A DNA stretch of 64,000 bases from Ampelomyces quisqualis (lineage: Eukaryota; Ascomycota; Dothideomycetes; Pleosporales; Phaeosphaeriaceae): NCBI GenBank assembly GCA_018398575.1, contig JAGTXZ010000009.1:930001-994000 (forward strand). The letters are read 5' to 3'. Below the pieces are notes generated by a model. The model was not told the DNA's origin, did not search any database, and was given only the letters and a program-made list of their open reading frames with translations. Position 1 is the first letter of the stretch. Each line of letters opens with the position of its first letter. The translations under genes and the position numbers were made by a program. Positions 10,279 through 20,353 of this stretch are shown here, one piece after another.

Positions 10279-10992
10279 TTACAACAAAGCCAAACCAGCT
10301 ACGCCAACGACTCCCATTGCCCACGAAGCAGCCTTGACATGTGACGCAGCACCTGGTGTGGGAGATGGCGTAGCCGCGCCTGCAGATCCACTCGGGCTGT
10401 GATCTTCGGTTGAAGTTCCGTTGGGATTACCGGAGATGTTCTGCTGGGAGATCTCGATGTTGGTGCCGTTCTTGCAGTGACTGTCGTAGTCGGACTGTGA
10501 GAGCGATGCGGAGCGGAGAGTCACGTCGGTGCACTTTTGCCGGGTTAGCTCTACGTGTCTAGATTTTACACAAGATCGTTTACGTACCTGATATAGTCCA
10601 CCGTTGGCATGCGCATTCGACACAACTTGAATGCTAGCCTTTGTTCCATCGCTAACGTTGACACCGCTCGGCACGCTAATCTGACCGATGCAGAAATCTC
10701 CAAGGCCTTGGACTTGGAATTGCGGACGCATGACGACGCTGAATCCGGATCCTGGGTTGTCGCCAACAGCCATGTATACAGCAATATTGGTCTGCTCGTG
10801 ACCCATGTTCAGCTGCAGCGGCGCGCCGCTGATGGGGAAATCGGTTCGCTGTTGTTGGACATCGGCATAACCACCACAGGGAAAGTCTCCAGCCGTGTTT
10901 TCAGCCGAGCCACGAGCCTTGGGCCAGTCGAGGGTGAAGTGTGCGAATGAGACAGGTAGGAGGGAGAGCGCGAGGACGGTGTTGGCGAGCAT
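10279..10992 (-). CDS. Secreted GPI-anchored BIM1/X325-like copper protein
   Basis: Predicted extracellular copper-binding protein of the BIM1-like (X325, LPMO-related) family. The signal peptide MLANTVLALSLLPVSFA should be cleaved just before His, leaving the mature N-terminus HFTLDWPKARG. That N-terminal His is the first ligand of a histidine brace, and LNMGHEQTNIAVY (about 80-92) carries a plausible second His. GGLYQCTDVTL is a conserved-looking Cys segment. The C-terminus is Ser/Thr/Gly/Pro-rich and ends in a hydrophobic GPI-type tail (WAMGVVGVAGLALL). A 54-nt intron (10534-10587; GTACGT donor, GCTAAC branch) is a multiple of three, so it reads through if ignored; spliced length is 219 residues. 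Its neighbour is a Ctr copper transporter, which supports a copper role. Cu binding is inferred, not shown. Confidence 0.85.
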   Translation of the reverse strand: MLANTVLALSLLPVSFAHFTLDWPKARGSAENTAGDFPCGGYADVQQQRTDFPISGAPLQLNMGHEQTNIAVYMAVGDNPGSGFSVVMRPQFQVQGLGDFCIGQISVPSGVNVSDGTKASIQVVSNAHANGGLYQVRKRSCVKSRHVELTRQKCTDVTLRSASLSQSDYDSHCKNGTNIEISQQNISGNPNGTSTEDHSPSGSAGAATPSPTPGAASHVKAASWAMGVVGVAGLALL

Positions 10993-11641
10993 TTTGGCGT
11001 AGGCGCGCTGGGAAACGACTCGCGATCAAGATTCAGAAGGTGAGGAGCAGAAAGAAGGAATCGAGGGCACGACCAAATATGAGAGATACTGTACCTGGAG
11101 CAACGGTCCTCGTTATGTATAGCCTCCCGCGGCGCCTGCGCCCCGCGGCGCTATGCATTCCGTACCAGAAAGCACAGTCGAATCGCGTGGCTCGCGCGTC
11201 GTAACCAACCACTGAGCTCTTCTCAGACAGGGTCCGGCATCTACTACAAACACAGGAAGTGAGCAGGATCTTGATTCACTCGTCTGTCTGGCTAGAGTAC
11301 AAAGCCTGCAGCGGCGTAGACAAGTGACCCGTATTTGAGCAAGTTTCTTAGTAACGCAGCGGATGCATGTGGAGGTCCAGCCACTAGCGCGGCGGCAGGG
11401 GTGGCTATTCATCCTAGCGTTCTCGGGTCGATGTCGTGCAGCCAGAGCCTCGGCATCTAGGCGAATGTGAGGACTGAGGGTCCAGGCCGTGGTTGCGTGT
11501 ATGGCAGAAACTACTTCCTCTAGATCACGGAAATGTTGGATTGGAGATCACGGGGCTTTGCAGGTTTGATGGCACACCGTGACATTGAGGTGACATGAAC
11601 TACAGCCAGCTGAGATTCATTACACCGTGTATCGTGGATAT
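10993..11641. promoter_or_regulatory. Region upstream of the BIM1-like gene and 3' of ctr
   Basis: 650 bp without a gene. It contains two direct TGAGCA cores on the plus strand, at 11260-11265 and 11335-11340 (the second is TTTGAGCAAG). They resemble half of the yeast Mac1 copper-response element (reverse of TTTGCTCA). Two six-base matches in 650 bp could be chance. Confidence 0.25.
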
Positions 11642-12289
11642 CTACATGCTCATGGCTGCATTGTTGAATCGACCGAACGCCAGCTCACCAACGAATGCGC
11701 CCGCTAGAATGGAGAGGAAGTATCCAACGTTGAATGACATAACTGCCAACATGCTGTACTATGGTCAGTAATGGTTACATTGATCAATCATCCTGAAAAC
11801 TTACAGAAGATAACCAACAGCCGTAGCAACCGTCATCAACAGTGCGCGAGGAAGGTCTATGCTGAACCTCCATGGTTGGATGTGCTTGACAGGAGCCGAT
11901 ACGATGCGGACATCTTCCTGGACTCCATTTGTTGTGAGTATGCCCGCCATGGACGCGCCGTCATTCGAGGCTCGCTCGCTGACCATTTTCTCGCCCGCGA
12001 CCACCACGTATCTTCGCTTCAGGGCACCCTCGATGGCTTTGACCTCCAAGAAAGACTTGGCCGTGAAGAGTGCGCGCAGCGCAATAGCGAGGAGGATGAG
12101 GAAGATGCAAGTCCCCGCATACTGGCCAGCGTTCTGCGGTGTCCATGCTTCCGAGTACAGAGGAGTGTTGGTCGCTGTGAAGAAAGCCATAGCCATTCCC
12201 GTGTGTGAGCCGGCGGTGGAGCCCATGTCCATGCCGCTCATTTCCTCCATCAACGTTTCGTGACCTCCGTGTGCGACCATTTCGAACAA
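11642..12289 (-). CDS. Ctr-family high-affinity copper transporter
   Basis: Plasma-membrane Cu(I) importer. The N-terminus is Met/His-rich (HGGHETLMEEMSGMDMGS, HTGMAM), as expected for an extracellular copper-collecting domain. Helix 1 is YAGTCIFLILLAIALRALF (about 58-76). Helix 2 (ALLMTVATAVGYLLMLAVM) ends in the MxxxM selectivity motif MLAVM. Helix 3 (VGYFLSILAGAFVGELAFG) has the packing GxxxG. Exons are 12289-11805 and 11753-11642; the 51-nt intron has a GTAAGT donor and TACAG acceptor and falls just before MLAVM. Spliced length is 198 residues, and three helices are only obtained after splicing. ATG at 12280 (MVAHGG) is an alternative start. It lies between the BIM1-like gene and a divergent metalloreductase. 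Confidence 0.93.
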
Positions 12290-13188
12290 GGAAGATGATT
12301 ACAGCGTTTACAGGTGTGGAGTATGTGATAATACAACAACTTTCGGGCGTGAGTTCCAGACTGCCACTCAAACGACTTGCGGAGAGACGGCCGCTTATAA
12401 AAGGATACACGGCGCGGGGCGCGGCGGTGACTTGGCTAGATCCCAGAGCTTTGCATTGACGCAGAAACAGAGGCGTCAGATTTTGAGAGACTTTCGTTGG
12501 TCGGTGAGCGCGAATGCGTGCGAACTTGCGACAGTCAAGCAGTCAAGCAGTCTGGAAGTCTGGGCTGAAGCGTAAAGTGTAAGGTCGTAGAAACAAAGTC
12601 ACCGGGAGATGCACATGCGACGAAACGCGGGAAGCTCTCGGAACCTGCTCACGATGGAGATGCCAGGGGCTGCCTAAAATGCTGAGTGCGACATGCCTCG
12701 CCGTCCCGAGAGCGACGTCCAAAGAGCGTGAAGGGGCGGAGCGACTTTGAGCACATTAATTAACCGCTTCCGGCCAACTCAGAAATGCTTGTGAACGCCA
12801 CTACTCCGTACCACTCTGCCATGCCTCGACCATCGTTCACGCATGCACCCAGGGGATATTCGGCTGATGGTGCAGTATCCGTAGTATGCAGTTGATTACA
12901 GTACCGAGACCGTGGCTGGATGCATCGGTACAGGATTGCTGCTGTCCTGTTCCTCCACCACGACAACCACACCCCAATCGTCACGAGTATCCGAGCGCTG
13001 CTGTGCCCTCGACATCATCACACCGACGCACATCACACCAAGCGCTAGCGAGTGTGCGCCTCCGGATGACCACCAACGCGACAATGCAATAGAACACAGC
13101 TTCCCCACTCATCGTAGCAGTATCGTGTCCACCCAACACGAATCGACCAGCGAACCACGTTTGCGAAGCTTGAGCTACATCTACAATC
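12290..13188. promoter_or_regulatory. Shared divergent promoter of ctr and metalloreductase
   Basis: About 900 bp separate two divergent copper genes, so both are probably regulated from here. It holds one TGAGCACA octamer (12748-12755) near the middle and an opposite TGCTCA core at 12646-12651. No other gene-like frame is convincing. Confidence 0.6.
12748..12755. promoter_or_regulatory. Candidate Mac1-type copper response element
   Basis: TGAGCACA, reverse complement TGTGCTCA, is the octamer I recall as the binding site reported for the Aspergillus fumigatus Mac1 copper regulator. It lies 459 bp from the ctr start and 434 bp from the reductase start. A single exact octamer in 900 bp is unlikely by chance (about 3% for both strands) but is not proof. 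Confidence 0.4.
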
Positions 13189-15409
13189 ATGAGCCACAAC
13201 CACATGTCCATGGGCTCGGCGACTCTCCCGCCCCTCTACGACTTCCCCAAGATATACTGGGCAGTCGTAGGAAGCGCAATCGGCGTTGCTATGCTTGTCA
13301 ACCTCTACAACAACATACTGTACAGACAGAGACTATCCGCGGCAAAAGCTGGCATACAATACCCCGCCAAGCCAAGATCATGGCTAGCTCTTTGTACCGC
13401 AACTGTGTTCGCCGTGACGCGAGAAGCTTCACACTACTCCTTTCACATAGCACTCAAGACTCATGTGCTCCGACTCCCGAGTGTCGGCCGTGTGAGCCTA
13501 GTATTGGCAAATGCTATCACTCTCGTGGTCCTGTGTTTGTATGGGCTTGATCTTACTGGCCGCTTCACTAAGGAGGATGTCGCATTCCGATGTGGAGTTG
13601 TTACTCTCGGACAGTTACCGCTGATATTTCTGCTTGCCGGCAAGAACAACGTTGTCGGATACCTCAGCGGTGTGAGTTATGAGCGTCTTAACTGGTTACA
13701 TCGATGGTGTGCTCGAACTATGCTTCTCACAGCGACCATTCATATGGGTTACTTCTTCTCTTCCTGGGACCGATATGACTACATCCCTTACAAACTCAAG
13801 AATGACCAAATATCCTGGAAAGGTCTTGTCGCATGGTCCATATTGGTCTGGATTGTCTTAAGCTCTATGACGCCCATTCGCGGCTGGTGTTACGAACTCT
13901 TTGTAGTACAACATCTCATGTCCTTCGCAGTATTCACCGGCTTCGTGTATATCCACATTCCGTCCGATACAAAGGCGTACGTCTGGATACCCGTGGCCTT
14001 TTTCCTCTTTGATCGTACAATCCGAGCTCTTGTGGCACTGTACGCCAACTTATCGCTTTTCCATCCGAAGCAAAGGCAACAAGGCTACATGAACAGCTTC
14101 TTCGCATGTAAAGCGGAGTTTACGCCACTCCCGCACAATACCACGCGAGTTCTGATTCGGAAGCCGCCCATCAGCTGGACACCAGGTCAACATGTGTTTT
14201 TGTCATGTCACTCTGTTGTTCCTCTCCAAAGCCACCCGTTTACCGTTGCCTCAATACCTGAGGACGGCGTCATGGAGTTCCTCATCAAGTCTGAAAGCGG
14301 TGGCACACGACGCTTTTTCAGACACGCAGAAAAGACCAATCGAATGCCTGACGCTACAAGAAGGTACGCACCAATCCTTAGTCCTTGGACGACTTGTCGA
14401 TAAACTGAATCGACCGAGGAGCTAACGAGTTAATAGAAGCAAAACAGTAACGATAGAAGGGCCATACGGCTGCTTGAGACCAGTACGGCAATTCGACAGC
14501 GTCGTGCTTTTTGCTGGAAGCACAGGAGCTACTTTTACTCTGCCGCTACTTCGCGACATCGTCCAAGGCTGGAGAGAAAACACAGGTGTCGATGCTGAGA
14601 AGAAAATAATACCGCTTCTCGGGCGCATACCTGGCGCTGTCACTCGGCACGTACGCTACGTGTGGGTAGTCAAGAGTAGGGGCCAACTTGGCTGGTTCTC
14701 TGAGCAGCTATCTTCCCTTGCTGCCGAGGTTCAAAGTCTGCATGGAAGACTCCGACATGTTAAGCTCGAGCTCACCGTCTACGTTACCTGCGATGAGGCA
14801 TTTACCGAGGAGCACAAGTCGCTGCTTTCTGCTGTCACTGTCACCGCTCACAACACCCAGGCGCAGAAAGAAGTCGGGCATGGGACAGTGCAGTATAGAA
14901 ATCCACCTAGTCGGGAAGCAGTCTCCAATATGACTGAGAAAGAAGGAATCCGAGGTGTGACAGACGTAATGAGCCAAAGTCGAGACAGAGCCCTGAACAC
15001 AGCGTGCTGTTGCAGGACAGAAGTAGACGAACATGCCAGACCAGACAGCATCGCATTAAGCTGCTATTGTCCCGCATCACAAAAGAAGCGTACAACCGCG
15101 CAAAGACCCACATCCACCACCTCCTCCAGCCCGCCCTCCTCACTAACATGCACGCCCCTACTCGCACCACACGAAAAACCCTTCCTCCACCCCTCCATCC
15201 CCATCTACACGGGGCGCCCCAACCCCCGAGCCATCATACAAACATCGCTCGAGCAAGCCTTGGGAGAATCCGCCGTCATCGCATGCGGGCCCGCAGGCCT
15301 AGTAGCAGACATAAAAAGACAGGTAACTTCGCTAAGCGACGAGCGCGCAGTGCACAAAGGCACAGGAGCGCAAGGCATATATCTGCACACGGAGAGTTTC
15401 AGCTATTAA
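13189..15409 (+). CDS. Ferric/cupric reductase (FRE family)
   Basis: Plasma-membrane flavocytochrome that moves electrons from NADPH via FAD and haem to extracellular Fe(III) or Cu(II). The N-terminus MSHNHMSMGS is His/Met-rich. Several membrane helices follow, with haem-ligand His pairs in LHRWCARTMLLTATIHMGY and QHLMSFAVFTGFVYIH. The FAD motif is HPFTVAS (about 347-353), and nucleotide-binding segments are EGPYG, FAGSTGATFTLPLL and the C-terminal ACGPAGLVADI. Exons are 13189-14363 and 14437-15409; the 73-nt intron has a GTACGC donor and GCTAACG branch. Spliced length is 715 residues. A Ser/Thr/Pro- and Cys-rich insert (about 560-640) lies within the NADPH lobe. Metal preference cannot be read from sequence, but the adjoining Ctr and BIM1-like genes favour copper. 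Confidence 0.93.
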
Positions 15410-16072
15410 TGCAACCCCGCTATCGATTGTCAAAGTCGTCTTGTCTTGGCTCGTCGTCTCATACGTGTCGGTAGGTAGCTTTGTGTTTCGCCCTTCATGT
15501 TACCTCCTTTTTTTCACTCCCTTGTCACGCACTGAGGGGTTTTTTTTTGTGCCTCGCATAATGTGTTTGCGTCGTGCTTATGGGTTTCAGGGAAATTCGT
15601 TGGGGCTTGTCGGAGATGCGCAATCTCTAATCGACACGCTTGACCTTATCTAGCAATACGTTCCACTGCAAGAGGAGCGAGGTGTTGGGGTAACGAGGGG
15701 GGAGTGTGTGGGGACAGTTGTGGTTGGGGTGAGGCGGGAGGAGTTGGGGGAGAGGGTGCTGCGTGCTGTGGACAAGGTTTGGGGGAGGGATGGAGGTTGA
15801 GGTTGTGTGGAGGGAAGGGGGGAAGTGGTAGGACAGGGCCGTGAGACGGAAGGAGGGAAGATTGAAGGAAAAGTTTTGCTTGAGGCGAGAGGAGTAGGAG
15901 GTGATTTGGTTGGAAAGAATGGAGTACATCACCAGTACAAGCTGAGAATTGAGAGTCATGATATCCCATTCATGTTCTGCCTTCATGTATGCCACCAAAT
16001 CGTCCTATTCCCTCTGAGCTTAATGGCCTCAGTCTCGCTAGACCTCAGCCTCCACCCTAAGCATTCATGCGC
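15410..16072. other. Intergenic region, G-rich on plus strand
   Basis: Nothing coding is supported. 15685-15795 is strongly G-rich, with repeated GGGG/GGTTGGGG runs that could form a G-quadruplex downstream of the reductase gene. The open frames here come from the C-rich complement. Confidence 0.4.
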
Positions 16073-16497
16073 TTATTTGTTCAACTCCTCAGCCCTCTTC
16101 TTCAAATCCTCCTTCGACGCCGGAGTCGGAAGGTTATCCGCATGAACCGGTCCCTGTCTCATCGTTAGCCTCCACTGCAGATGATTCCAGCAGGCAGATA
16201 TCATGCGTACAGGGTTGGCCTTGTGTGCTGCGGCGTGGGCGCCGCCGCCGCTGGTAGCCTCGTTGACCTCGTCGCTACACGATGGAGTACTGGATTAGTG
16301 TCATGGCTCAATTGTGGCTATGGGTGGGTGTGCAAGACACGTACTGGAGCTTGTGCGTCGAGGCGTTGCTGTCCGAGGACTCCTTGGCTACCTTGTCGGT
16401 GATGCCTGTGGGAAGGCAGTGTTAGCAAGCAGCCGTGTAGGGTGGGACATGTCGACGTACTGCCGCCGGCATTCTCCTCAGCTGGATGGACTGGCAT
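16073..16497 (-). CDS. Small hydrophilic protein, four exons, unknown function
   Basis: Exons 16497-16461, 16405-16345, 16289-16211 and 16153-16073 join in frame to give 85 residues. The three introns (55, 55 and 57 nt) have GTACGT or GTACGC donors and CAG acceptors. The protein begins MPVHPAEENAGGSITDKVAK and ends KANPGPVHADNLPTPASKED followed by LKKRAEELNK. It is charged, with no signal peptide or membrane helix. Its ATG lies inside the last codons of the gene at 16478-16756, in another frame, with a 20-nt overlap. The two may share a transcript, or the true first exon may lie elsewhere. The regular splice sites make the exons credible; function is unknown. Confidence 0.6.
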
Positions 16498-16756
16498 CGT
16501 GACTGGTCTTGTTGGCTTCTTCTCTTGGTGCTTCCTTGGGTTTCAGCAGAACTTCTGGACCGCCAATGTACAAGAAGTCGCGTCTGGTCTGTTCTGCGAA
16601 GCTAAGCTCGTCGTCTTTGTCTGCGAGCTCGACTCTGGCAACGTCTTGCTCGAGCGTGCTGGCAGCGAAATTGTGTTGCTTGGAGAGGTCTTGATAGCTT
16701 TCTTGAATCCACTTGATCTTGTCGTCGAGAGAGGCGTCGGGGCCTGGAGCAGCCAT
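16478..16756 (-). CDS. Small acidic helical protein, unknown function
   Basis: An intact 92-residue frame beginning MAAPGPDASLDDKIKWIQES. Residues about 9-60 are predicted helical and charged, and FLYIGGPEVLLKPKEAP follows. I recognise no family. The stop overlaps the start of the next same-strand gene by 20 nt, an unusual arrangement in fungi. Coding status is supported by composition and a good start context; the relation to the downstream gene is unresolved. Confidence 0.55.
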   Translation of the reverse strand: MAAPGPDASLDDKIKWIQESYQDLSKQHNFAASTLEQDVARVELADKDDELSFAEQTRRDFLYIGGPEVLLKPKEAPREEANKTSHDASPSS

Positions 16757-17166
16757 GGTGAGGGATTATGTAGCAAGCGCGTGATCCTGGTGACGTAGGT
16801 GAGAGACTTGGTGGAAGGCGGGCAAGCACGTCAGGTGGGGCAGGCGTCTTGGTGGTCTTGGGAGCTTGGATGCTGTGATGTGTGATGTATTTGGGGCTAG
16901 TGCGGGGTAAATGTGTCGGGTGCTGTGACTTGGCTTCTTCGAGTCCTTCTCGGACGACGTAAGACGACCACCCAAGTGCATGGGAAACCGAAGGGGTGCG
17001 GGACGGATGTAGATCAACGCCACTGCGACACAAGAAAAGATGGGTTGAGAACGGGGCTGGACAAGACGAACAAAGGTGTCCAATAATGTCATGGAAACAC
17101 AATATTTCCAACCTTCACTAGGCGCTACCACACACGATAATCACGCCAAACGATGACCTGGGTAGG
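16757..17166. other. Intergenic region
   Basis: Promoter side of the small gene at 16756 and the 3' side of the bromodomain gene. The long minus-strand open frames here (16766-17131) are Pro/Ser/His-rich, with no features of a real protein. Confidence 0.4.
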
Positions 17167-19659
17167 TTAAAATTTTCTCCTCTTGCCCAACGGAGGCGCT
17201 TCCTCCTCGTCAATCGTAGGCGTATCTTCAACCTCCATCCTGCCACTCGATCGCTCCACATTCCGCCAACTGCTCACACTGCGTTGTACACCCTCGAACA
17301 TCTCTCTCGCGTCTTCCACGACACCATCTTCGCCAGGATTGAACATGACTGCATTGACAAACATGCGCATGAGTTCCTTTTCCAGCTGCGCAGCGTTGAC
17401 AATTGATTTGGGTGGAAGGTTCTCGGTGATGACAGGTAGCTCTACAACGCCTCCGCCTCCGCCGGGACTACCAGCTGGGGTATCGGACGCTGCGGCAGCT
17501 ACCTGCTTGGCACCAAAGCCAATGGCCTTTTGGATTGACTTGAGATCTGTGGGGCGCTTGATCATGTCGTAGTATCCCTCTGCGTCCTTTGCGCGGACCG
17601 CAGATGAGAATGTCGATGCGTGCTTGTGAGACTGTATGTCGTTCATGATGGGGGCGCATGTGCGTGCGAAGTAGCGCGGTGCCACAAGGGTGCGAGGTGG
17701 CCCCGGCGTACTGAACTGGTCTTCATGCACATCGAGTGATGCTTCACGCGCGTTGCGTTTTCTTCTCCAAGCTACACCTCGCCTGCGCGTCGTCATCTGA
17801 GAGGGCGTATCAACAGACTCTTCATCTATGGCATCGACAGAGGCTGCACGCTCAGATTTGATGCGGCTGCCGGCTTGGGACTCGTTGTCGGCTGCGACTG
17901 TCTCCGTGTGAGAGAGTATCGAGTGACTACGGCTGCGATCCCGCACGGAGCCGCCTGCTCGCGAAGACGCAATGCTCCCTGGTCTTGGGCGTTTTGGTGG
18001 TGCTTTCCGGCGTGCACGACCAGATCGCGTCTCGGGCTCTGCCACAGAGTCATCCGCATGGGATTCGGACGCAGGCGGTGCTTCCGTGGCAGGCCCCTCC
18101 GTGGACACGTGTTCTGCATCCTTATCCTTGCCCTTGGCTTTCCCACGCGGCTTCCTTTGCGATCTGGGCTTCGCTGGACTCTGTTTCGGTGTCGCGAGTG
18201 GGACGAAATCGTCAATCGGCTCCGGGTCTGGACGCTGCGGGCTCGCAATAGCGGGCGTTCCAGCAAAACTCGATTTTCTCCACAAAGTCTTCGAGGAAAG
18301 CGGCGTCCCATGAGCACTGGACGGCGAGCGGTTGACGGGTGTAGAAAAGGAATGTCTAGCCTGCGTGACCAGGGGATGCATAGGTGGTGCGTCGGGTCTG
18401 CCTGTAGCTGGAGTGTGCGCATTCGCCCTGCCAGACGGCTGCTGTCGATTGCCCACGGGCGTTGATACCTGCGAATAATGCGGGGTTGCACTGGGCTGAG
18501 TGTGAACTCGAGAAGGATCCTGGGGAGAGACCTGGAAAGGCGGGAGCATGAATCCAGCCTGTGGAGGCGGTTGGGCATACTGCGAAGCATGAAGGGGATG
18601 CAGCACCGGGGAAAGATGCGGGTATTGCGGCCGTTGCTGCTGATGCGAGACAGGCGCACCGGGAGAATGCGGCCCCGTAGTTTGTTGGGGAAAGCGCTGC
18701 TGGCTTGGGGAATACGCAGCTGGCGCACCAGGATGCGGTCCATACTGAGGCACGCCGTTATTGCCATAGGGTGATGTTGGCTGTATATGCTGTCCTGGCC
18801 CTGGTAGTCCTACGGCTGGAGCGTGCGGATGGTGTGCGGGAGCTGGATGCTGTTGCGGGCCTGGTCGGAGAGGTACGTTGAGCGGCGGCGGAGGTGGCTG
18901 ATCATGGTACGGCGCAGCGTTGTAGGGCTGGTGCGGGGACGGCTGGAATCGAGGAGGTGGTGCGAGCGGCTGTGCGAAGGTCGGCTGAGGCGATGCCGAT
19001 GGGTGTGGTTGCGGTGTCGATGTCGCAGGCTGTGGCATCCCCTCTGGCGACGGCGCATTGCCAGACTGGCCACGGGCGCGAATCTGACCCGGCTGCGGAC
19101 TCGGCGACGTCTGCAGAGGCTTCGGTGCGAGGTGTGGTGACTTGTTCGGCAGCGTGGGGCTCTGCGTGGTCCGATTTGCGCGGTCCCTCAGTTGGTCGTC
19201 CCACTCTCCGCGCTGGATGCTCTGCAGTTCGCGCTGCAGCCTCTCATATCTGTCCTCCTCGGCCCTGATCTGCTCGGTGACCTCGTTGCGGTAAGTGGCG
19301 TAGAGCTTGTTGACAAGCTTCGGGATGAGGTGCTGGTGCTGCAGCGACTCCTGGACGGTGGGCAGGGCGGGGCCGGGCTTCTTCCTCTTGCGCGGGTTGG
19401 CGCCATGTCCGTTTGGCTCGTCGCCGCTGTCGCTCTGCTCGTGCTCCAGCTCCCGCCTCAGGCGGTCGAGATAAAAGTTGCGCAGGGCATCCGGGCTCAG
19501 ACGGCCGCTCTGGAAGCAGCGGTGGCCAGTGATGTCGGGGTTCTTCTTCAGCAGGTCCGAGATGCTGCCAAAGACGGCGGTGCCCACGCCATAGGCATGC
19601 AGGCACTGGAACAGCAGTAGCGACTCGAGGGCGGTGTAGGCAGAGCCGCTAGTATTCAT
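17167..19659 (-). CDS. Bromodomain protein, BRD8/Bdc1-like (putative NuA4 subunit)
   Basis: An 830-residue intronless frame. The N-terminus TALESLLLFQCLHAYGVGT to about residue 70 resembles the N-terminal region of BRD8-type NuA4 acetyltransferase subunits. Helical, charged sequence follows to about 160. Residues 165-480 are a Pro/Gln/His-rich disordered region. Basic, nuclear-type segments precede a C-terminal bromodomain from about 665, with SSAVRAKDAEGYYDMIKRPT, DLKSIQKAI and FVNAVMFNPGEDGVVEDAREM (the Asn in MFNP fits the acetyl-lysine contact). It probably acts in chromatin. BRD8/Bdc1 is inferred from layout; another fungal bromodomain family is possible. Confidence 0.75.
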   Translation of the reverse strand: MNTSGSAYTALESLLLFQCLHAYGVGTAVFGSISDLLKKNPDITGHRCFQSGRLSPDALRNFYLDRLRRELEHEQSDSGDEPNGHGANPRKRKKPGPALPTVQESLQHQHLIPKLVNKLYATYRNEVTEQIRAEEDRYERLQRELQSIQRGEWDDQLRDRANRTTQSPTLPNKSPHLAPKPLQTSPSPQPGQIRARGQSGNAPSPEGMPQPATSTPQPHPSASPQPTFAQPLAPPPRFQPSPHQPYNAAPYHDQPPPPPLNVPLRPGPQQHPAPAHHPHAPAVGLPGPGQHIQPTSPYGNNGVPQYGPHPGAPAAYSPSQQRFPQQTTGPHSPGAPVSHQQQRPQYPHLSPVLHPLHASQYAQPPPQAGFMLPPFQVSPQDPSRVHTQPSATPHYSQVSTPVGNRQQPSGRANAHTPATGRPDAPPMHPLVTQARHSFSTPVNRSPSSAHGTPLSSKTLWRKSSFAGTPAIASPQRPDPEPIDDFVPLATPKQSPAKPRSQRKPRGKAKGKDKDAEHVSTEGPATEAPPASESHADDSVAEPETRSGRARRKAPPKRPRPGSIASSRAGGSVRDRSRSHSILSHTETVAADNESQAGSRIKSERAASVDAIDEESVDTPSQMTTRRRGVAWRRKRNAREASLDVHEDQFSTPGPPRTLVAPRYFARTCAPIMNDIQSHKHASTFSSAVRAKDAEGYYDMIKRPTDLKSIQKAIGFGAKQVAAAASDTPAGSPGGGGGVVELPVITENLPPKSIVNAAQLEKELMRMFVNAVMFNPGEDGVVEDAREMFEGVQRSVSSWRNVERSSGRMEVEDTPTIDEEEAPPLGKRRKF

Positions 19660-20353
19660 CCCCCGGAACCAGTGGGCGGCGGGCGAGGAGACAGGGGCGG
19701 CAGTAGCAGTGTGGGAGCCAGCGCGACAGCTGACGGCGGGTCACGGGGGACGTTGGGGGGGGGGATGGGGGTGGGTGTCGCGGCGGGTGTGGAGAGATGG
19801 GTGGTGTGCCTGTTTCTGCGCCCGAGACCAGAACATGACTACTTAGCACTCGGTACCGCTGCCGCGCTTGCCCAGAAGAGGCCGACGCGTTGTACAGTAC
19901 TCGGTAGATACTAGACACTCGGCAAGAGACTACTGTGTATGAGTTCCAGAGTCCCCACTGAGAGATCCGGTCAGCTTGGTGGGTGCCCAGCGTGCCAGCT
20001 CAAGGCTTGCCGCTTCCCAAGCTGAGCTCCAACGGCTCCACTGCATGGCCGCCCAACCTGGACGAGCAGCGAGGCCATCCCCTTTCCCCGGCCCAAGTGA
20101 CATTGCAACCCTCAGATCCTAATCATCCAGGACCGTCTGACCGTACTTACTCCGTACCGCACCGGGCACCGTCCTTGCGGTCCCTGCTGTCCTGCCCGCT
20201 CCGTTTGCATCGGTGCAGCGCCGCGCCCATAAATTCAAACGTCCCCCGCAACCGTCGTGACCTGCCTCTGCTTCACCACATCGCCCGCGCCGACCCACCC
20301 TGCGTGCCTCGCGTGCTCCCATTCTTCCCAACCACAACGCCGCCGCCGCCGCT
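19660..20353. promoter_or_regulatory. Divergent promoter region
   Basis: About 690 bp between the divergent bromodomain and coiled-coil genes. It is GC-rich, with G runs around 19745-19775 and CT-rich tracts near 20070-20340 just before the plus-strand start. No gene was seen. Confidence 0.4.

Noticed and set aside
13189..14403. A shorter reductase ending at 14403
   Set aside because: The stop lies inside a 73-nt intron; splicing adds the NADPH-binding half needed for function.
15627..15998. Long minus-strand open frame
   Set aside because: It is the Pro/His/Leu-rich complement of a G-rich intergenic tract with no protein features.
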